From contig MVRE01000006.1 in the NCBI GenBank assembly GCA_002067895.1, positions 248,001 through 312,000 on the forward strand: a stretch of 64,000 nt of DNA, given 5' to 3'. The translations under genes and the position numbers were made by a program. Numbering within the stretch: position 1 is the stretch's first letter; the number at the start of each line of letters is the position of its first letter. The stretch comes from Methanoregula sp. PtaU1.Bin051. Lineage in GTDB: Archaea; Halobacteriota; Methanomicrobia; Methanomicrobiales; Methanospirillaceae. The notes under the pieces were generated by a model. That model was not told the origin of the DNA and made no database searches. It saw only the letters and a list, made by a program, of their open reading frames with translations. Positions 59,725 through 64,000 of this stretch are shown here, in pieces.

Positions 59725-60714
59725 ATGTCGGTACGTCTCTTTAATCCTGCCACACAGTCTATATTTTTTATTATAATGCTCTGGATCCTATTCTCTGCAC
59801 TGGGCTCTGCGGCGAATGCCGGATATTTCATCGCTGTAAAAAGACTTCTTGCCACAACCGACCGGAACGTTCTTGCGGCAGGCAGCTTCTTCATAACCGG
59901 TATTTTTCTTCTCCTGCTGGCGCTGGTCCGCGGGATCCCCCCGCTGGGAAATGAACTTGTTATAGCGGTTATCGGGACCTCCGTTCTCAATATCATAGCA
60001 ACAACTCTTGTCTACCGGGCACTTCCAGCAACAGATATCTCGCTTGCGGTCCCGATGATCTCGTTCACTCCTGTCTTCCTGATTGTGTCGTCATTTCTCA
60101 TCCTGGGAGAGATCCCGACCCTTTTGGGGATTGCCGGAATCTGCGTTATCGTCACAGGCTCCTATCTCCTGAACCTTTCCCAGACGCATACGAGTCTTGC
60201 TGACCCGTTCCGGGCAATACTACGCAACCGCGGATCCATATCCATGCTTGCAGTCGCTTTCATCTATTCAATCTCGCTGAACTTTGACAAGATGGTCGTC
60301 CTGAACTCAGACCCGGTCTTCGGTTCGGCTCTTGTCTGTCTTGTCCTCGGCCTATCATTTTTCATCATCAGACAGGTCTCGGTCATGCATCGGGACACGG
60401 GACAGGCGGGATTTACTGATACGGTTCATCAAAGGTTGGCTGCGCAGGCAAAACGGAAGGGGATAATGGGTCCGTATATCGCAGGCGCACCTGCATTTAC
60501 CGGCATCGGGATTATGCTCACCATTGAAATGATAACGATCAACTACGCATTCACCCTGCAGATCGTACCGTACGTCATCGCGATCAAGCGGATGAGTATC
60601 ATACTGATGGTATTCTATGGCACCATTATTGCACACGAAGGGGAAGTGATCCGAAGGCTGGCCGGCGCCGGTTTCATGGTTGCCGGGGCCATCCTTATTA
60701 TCCTGTCAGGGTAA
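59725..60714 (+). CDS. EamA/DMT-family permease
   Basis: 329 residues with ten TM helices in two EamA halves: MLWILFSALGSAANAGYFIA starts the first and AVAFIYSISLNFDKMVVLNS the second. PATDISLAVPMISFTPVFLI is the conserved P-x-x-x-x-x-x-P segment of the family. Substrate unknown. The start is uncertain: ATG 59725 has a Shine-Dalgarno too close, ATG 59776 lacks one. It ends 15 bases from the convergent adenine deaminase stop. Confidence 0.8.
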   Translation: MSVRLFNPATQSIFFIIMLWILFSALGSAANAGYFIAVKRLLATTDRNVLAAGSFFITGIFLLLLALVRGIPPLGNELVIAVIGTSVLNIIATTLVYRALPATDISLAVPMISFTPVFLIVSSFLILGEIPTLLGIAGICVIVTGSYLLNLSQTHTSLADPFRAILRNRGSISMLAVAFIYSISLNFDKMVVLNSDPVFGSALVCLVLGLSFFIIRQVSVMHRDTGQAGFTDTVHQRLAAQAKRKGIMGPYIAGAPAFTGIGIMLTIEMITINYAFTLQIVPYVIAIKRMSIILMVFYGTIIAHEGEVIRRLAGAGFMVAGAILIILSG

Positions 60715-60728
60715 CTGTTGGACCGGAT

Positions 60729-62393
60729 TCACGAAAAAAGAGGCACGTCAGAGAAACGTTCCACGTCAAAAACGCCGCGGTCTGTTATCCGCAGTGACGG
60801 GATTACCGTCAGCGACAGGAATGAGAGGTACATGAACGGATCTTCGATCCCTCCCATTAATCCGGTCATAGCATGGAGGGATCGGATCTGTCCGACGACC
60901 TCCTCATACGGCAGGGTAGACATCAGGCCACCGCAGTCCAGCTGAAGGCCGGCCTTCTCATGCCCGATGACAGCCGCCATCCCGCCCTGCATCCGAATTA
61001 TTTCCGCAATCGCGGACAGGATGTCGGAATCGCTCGTTCCCACAGCAATCACGTTATGGGCGTCATGGGCGATGCTCGATGCTATTGCCCCCTTCAGAAA
61101 GTTAAATCCCCGCACAAGCCCGACAGCGCTTGCCCCGGTGCCATACCGGTTACAGACGACAACTTTCAGGATATCACGTGCCGTATCCGGCACGGTCTCG
61201 CCATCGCATTCGATCATAAGCGGCTCCGTGACAATCTGGTGCGGCACGAGCCCGATCACACGGGCGGTACCTTTCCCCCGGATCCTGATCACTTCCCGGG
61301 TTGGCAGGCTGCAGCGGAACGATGGCGGGAGTGCAGAACCTGAAGTCCTTTTTATGGAATCGGGCTCCCTGCCGGCAACGAACACTTCCTTGATGACAAA
61401 ACGGTCCGGATCGTCAACCACGCAGAAGTCTGCACGCCGCCCGGGGGAGAGGGCCCCCCTGTCGGCAAGCCCGAAACGCTCAGCCGCCGAGAGCGTTGCC
61501 ACCCTGATTGCCAGCTCCGGGGCAACTCCGCATGCGACGGCTTTCCTGATGCAGCGGTCGATGTGCCCTTCTTCAAGGAGAAGGTCTGCATGGCAGTCGT
61601 CTGTTGCGAAACAGCACCGGGCCGCGGTCTTTTCGGTCAGCAACGGGGCGAGTTCTTCGATATTCCGCTCTGTTGAGCCCTCCCGGATATAGATATACAT
61701 CCCGGCTTCCAGTTTCTCGTACGCCTCATCGAGCCTTGTACACTCATGGTCGCTCTGGAGCCCTGCAAGGACATAGGCATTAAGACCCCTGCCCGAGAGG
61801 AGCGGGGCATGTCCGTCACGGATGGAAAAGAGGCCGATTTTCTCAAGTACTTCGCTGTCACCGGCAAGGACGCCGGGATAGTTCATCATCTCCCCCAGTC
61901 CCAAGACTCCCTCATACCCTTTGAACTTTGCAAGATCCTGAGCAGAAAGAACTGCACCACCGATATCCCGGGGCGTTGCAGGTACGCAGGACGGTAACAT
62001 GTACCTGATGTCGACCGGAAGCCCGGCCCGTTCCGAGAGCATGAACGCGATTCCATCGGCACCTGCAACATTTGCGATCTCATGAGGGTCGGCGATCACG
62101 GCAGCGGTTCCGTGCTGCGCCACCAAATAGGCATACTCACCGGGTGTCAGCAGAGAACTCTCGATATGTACGTGTGCATCAATCAGGCCGGGCACTAGAT
62201 ATCCCCCCTGCAGGTCATGTTCCGTAATCCCGGTATAATCCCCCATCCCGAGAATAATCCCGTCCCTGACGGCAAGATCGCCATGCACCCAGGTGAGGGT
62301 GAATGGATTGAAGATCTCGGCATTGGTAAAAACGGTATCAGCGGGCACGGCCCCGCGTGCGGCCTGGATCAGGCGGGAAGTGTCGGGATGCAT
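60729..62393 (-). CDS. ade: Adenine deaminase
   Basis: 554 residues, amidohydrolase fold. YLVPGLIDAHVHIESSLLTP gives the HxH metal site and IESS unique to adenine deaminase; DPHEIANVAGADGIAFML, LGLGEMMNYPGVLAGD (Glu ligand), DGHAPLLSGRGLNAYVLAGL and FATDDCHADLLLEEGHIDRC follow. C-terminal domain from about 400 (DSDILSAIAEIIRMQGGMAA) is complete. It turns adenine into hypoxanthine in purine salvage. Binuclear Mn/Fe. Upstream gap is short before the next lipoprotein gene on the same strand. Confidence 0.93.
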   Translation of the reverse strand: MHPDTSRLIQAARGAVPADTVFTNAEIFNPFTLTWVHGDLAVRDGIILGMGDYTGITEHDLQGGYLVPGLIDAHVHIESSLLTPGEYAYLVAQHGTAAVIADPHEIANVAGADGIAFMLSERAGLPVDIRYMLPSCVPATPRDIGGAVLSAQDLAKFKGYEGVLGLGEMMNYPGVLAGDSEVLEKIGLFSIRDGHAPLLSGRGLNAYVLAGLQSDHECTRLDEAYEKLEAGMYIYIREGSTERNIEELAPLLTEKTAARCCFATDDCHADLLLEEGHIDRCIRKAVACGVAPELAIRVATLSAAERFGLADRGALSPGRRADFCVVDDPDRFVIKEVFVAGREPDSIKRTSGSALPPSFRCSLPTREVIRIRGKGTARVIGLVPHQIVTEPLMIECDGETVPDTARDILKVVVCNRYGTGASAVGLVRGFNFLKGAIASSIAHDAHNVIAVGTSDSDILSAIAEIIRMQGGMAAVIGHEKAGLQLDCGGLMSTLPYEEVVGQIRSLHAMTGLMGGIEDPFMYLSFLSLTVIPSLRITDRGVFDVERFSDVPLFS

Positions 62394-62404
62394 CGAATAA
62401 AGGA

Positions 62405-62752
62405 TCAGACTACAACATCCTTGATGCTTGCGGTCTTCCTCTCGTTGTTAATAGTAAGGTAGATGTAGAGCTTGTAAGTCCCGGGCTCTAGGTGTAGTGG
62501 AACTGCAACACTGTTCTCGCCTTTTTCCAGCATGGCAGTGACAACGGTATTGGTCAGTTCCCGCTGTTCCATGTTCCGTATCTCGTATGTCCGTACCTGG
62601 AGACCGGCGGTAACCGGGTTCCCGCTGTTGACGATATGAACGGTCAGGTGATCCTGCGAGGATGTCACCTCCCCGATTGCCAGCGACGTACAACCGGCAG
62701 TGATGAGGAATGCGATGCAGAGCATACAGCACAGGAACCTGCAGCTGGTCAT
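62405..62752 (-). CDS. Small lipoprotein
   Basis: 115 residues. LCIAFLITAGC is a lipobox (Cys21); the rest is one beta-sandwich-like domain with LTVHIVNSGNPVTAGLQVRT, VAVPLHLEPGTYKLYIYLTI. It resembles small CARDB or fibronectin-like domains found in methanogen surface proteins. It ends 11 bases before the ade gene on the same strand; co-transcription possible. Function not known. Confidence 0.65.
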   Translation of the reverse strand: MTSCRFLCCMLCIAFLITAGCTSLAIGEVTSSQDHLTVHIVNSGNPVTAGLQVRTYEIRNMEQRELTNTVVTAMLEKGENSVAVPLHLEPGTYKLYIYLTINNERKTASIKDVVV

Positions 62753-62992
62753 AATGCAACAGTAAAGTTTATAGAATAAAAAATATGTGGTCAGGAGAGG
62801 TTGTGCAACAGTCGTACGAGCATTGACTTGCTGGGGGGCCGGTCCTCCATAACCAATCCATCCGCAATGCAGGTACGCCAGACAGCAGGGCGATTCCCAC
62901 CAGACTATTAAAGGACGAAGACCAAAGCAGATCTAACGTACGGTGTTACCATATGAAAAGTACAACAAGTGCATTGAACGGAGTGAACAGCG

Positions 62993-63463
62993 ATGGCCGG
63001 AATAGTTGATGTTGTGGAATTTGACCTTGGCAGCGAACGCTATGCACTGGACATCCATCTCGTCCGCGAGATTGTCGAGATGATGCCGATAACGCCCATC
63101 CCCCGTGCTCCCGCCCACATCACCGGCGTAATCAACCTCCGTGGCGAGATCACGAATATCATGAACCTGCATACCATTTTAGGCCTTCGCTCAAAGGAGG
63201 CGGAAAAGACCCAGAAGATCATTGTTTTCATGCCCGAGGCCGCCGGGGGCAACAATGTCGGGGTTATCGTGGACAGCGTCATGAGCGTTACACCGGTCTT
63301 AGAAGACCAGGTTGAAAGGAGCAACAGTGCAATTGCCGGCGGAGACTCCCAGTATATCAAGGGGATCATCAAGATCGATACGGGAGATGGTACCGGCGGA
63401 GGAAAGAGGCTTGTTCTCTGGCTTGATCTTGAAAAAGTACTTGCAGAGGTCACGAAACAATAA
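62993..63463 (+). CDS. cheW: Chemotaxis coupling protein CheW
   Basis: 156 residues, ATG 62993 after ggagtgaac. IVDVVEFDLGSERYALDIHL VREIVEMMPITPIPRAP, HITGVINLRGEITNIMNLHT ILGLRSKEAEKT and VGVIVDSVMSVTPVLEDQVE are the CheW core. It links chemoreceptors to CheA. cheR follows 72 bases on. Together they indicate that a chemotaxis operon continues past the right edge, consistent with archaellum-based motility. Confidence 0.93.
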   Translation: MAGIVDVVEFDLGSERYALDIHLVREIVEMMPITPIPRAPAHITGVINLRGEITNIMNLHTILGLRSKEAEKTQKIIVFMPEAAGGNNVGVIVDSVMSVTPVLEDQVERSNSAIAGGDSQYIKGIIKIDTGDGTGGGKRLVLWLDLEKVLAEVTKQ

Positions 63464-63535
63464 TCAATAAATGCTTCCGGCCCTCTGCACTGGCCGTTAG
63501 CGATAAGCAGACAGGAACGAAACGGGAGATGTCCA

Positions 63536-64000
63536 ATGCCGGAAACCAAGGCACCGGATACGAAGGATGACTTCAACTTGCTGAAGCGGTATATCGAACA
63601 GACACTGAAGATCCAGTGTTCGAACTACAAGGAAGATTATATCAAGCGGCGGCTGCTTTCACGGATGCGTTCGACCAACCAGGCGACGTACTCAGATTAT
63701 CTTTATTACCTGAAAGGGCACCCGGTCGAACTCGATCCGCTCAGAAACGCGCTGACGATCAATGTAACCGAATTCTTCCGCGATACCGAGGTCTATAACC
63801 TAATCCGTACTGCTCTGCTTCCAGAACTTTTCAGGCAGCGAAAGCGGATCCTGATCTGGAGCGCCGGTTGTTCGAGCGGCGAGGAGCCATACTCGCTTGC
63901 TATGATCCTTTCGGACATGATGATGACCAACAAGGAGATCTCCGCCCAGATCGTCGCGACCGATCTTGACGAGGTCATCCTTGCTAAGGCAAAGGCGGGC
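63536..64000 (+). CDS. cheR: Chemotaxis methyltransferase CheR (partial, runs off the edge)
   Basis: 155 codons visible from ATG 63536, with gggag upstream. The N-terminal helical domain (DFNLLKRYIEQTLKIQCSNY, DYIKRRLLSRMRSTNQATYS DYLYYLKGHP) leads to VTEFFRDTEVYNLIRTALLP and the SAM-binding loop ILIWSAGCSSGEEPYSLAMI. The methyltransferase domain breaks off after IVATDLDEVILAKAKAG. CheR methylates receptor glutamates with S-adenosylmethionine. Confidence 0.95.
   Translation, partial: MPETKAPDTKDDFNLLKRYIEQTLKIQCSNYKEDYIKRRLLSRMRSTNQATYSDYLYYLKGHPVELDPLRNALTINVTEFFRDTEVYNLIRTALLPELFRQRKRILIWSAGCSSGEEPYSLAMILSDMMMTNKEISAQIVATDLDEVILAKAKAG

Noticed and set aside
1-64000. Search by eye for tRNA and rRNA genes
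   Set aside because: No T-arm consensus (GGTTCGAATCC-like) in a cloverleaf context and no rRNA signature was found; a covariance search would be needed to be sure.

Overview
The window looks like a chromosomal segment of a methanogenic archaeon, most likely of the Methanomicrobiales (Methanoregula-like). The evidence is gene content: a methanogenesis marker 8 (DUF2099) protein, the cysteate synthase and fused sulfopyruvate decarboxylase route to coenzyme M, archaeal Hef nuclease, archaeal-type glycyl-tRNA synthetase, UPF0147, an SSSCA1-type zinc ribbon, a SAMP-like ubiquitin fold next to a tRNA thiolation enzyme, and TATA/Shine-Dalgarno signals of archaeal type. No rRNA or tRNA gene was recognised. 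The species call is inference from gene content; no database was searched.

Layout. 1-2.6 kb: a RelE-like toxin, two decayed CRISPR repeats and a solo group II-type reverse transcriptase. 3-7.6 kb: exported and membrane proteins (three lipoproteins, one ending in an archaellin-like domain; a tandem family of single-TM proteins; a Yip1-like protein). 7.6-13.3 kb: a CRISPR array of 20 intact and three decaying repeats, followed by a NYN/OST-HTH putative nuclease, Csx16, a Fic-like protein, and a divergent pair made of a P-loop NTPase and a Csx3-like protein. There is no cas1, cas2, cas6, cas10 or interference gene in the window, so this is an array with a cyclic-oligoadenylate-type accessory island but no effector. 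13.8-16.9 kb: a membrane coiled-coil protein paired with a large FtsZ/tubulin-like GTPase. 16.9-21 kb: an MFS transporter lying between two fragments of a broken radical SAM gene whose intact paralogue is 3 kb away, plus a VapBC pair.

21-33 kb is mostly housekeeping: ThiI, DUF2150, a Ski2-helicase tail-like protein, a CheY-like receiver, UPF0147, zinc ribbon, Hef, GlyRS, a HTH protein, a UPF0173 hydrolase, a HExxH lipoprotein and a STAS protein. 33.5-39.6 kb: a substrate-binding-like protein and a regulator diverge from an overlapping five-gene operon (ABC ATPase, G3E-type GTPase, Fe-S protein, cysteate synthase, ComDE) tied to coenzyme M synthesis. 39.6-46 kb: molybdopterin and sulfur-carrier genes (MoeB-like, MoaD, MoaE, LarE, FdhD, TtuA-like plus SAMP) and NadA, consistent with formate dehydrogenase maturation and tRNA thiolation.

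46-58 kb: an RND exporter, MscL, a 2,523-residue protein made almost wholly of TPRs, and a membrane DnaJ-TPR protein. 58-64 kb: marker 8, an acyltransferase-like membrane protein, a DMT permease, adenine deaminase, a small lipoprotein, CheW and the start of CheR, which runs off the right edge. Intergenic gaps carry a family of short palindromes with a shared gagaagaa/atcag/ttcttcga core. The most interesting items are the effector-less CRISPR accessory island, the tubulin-like/membrane pair, the unexplained genes inside the coenzyme M operon and the giant TPR protein.
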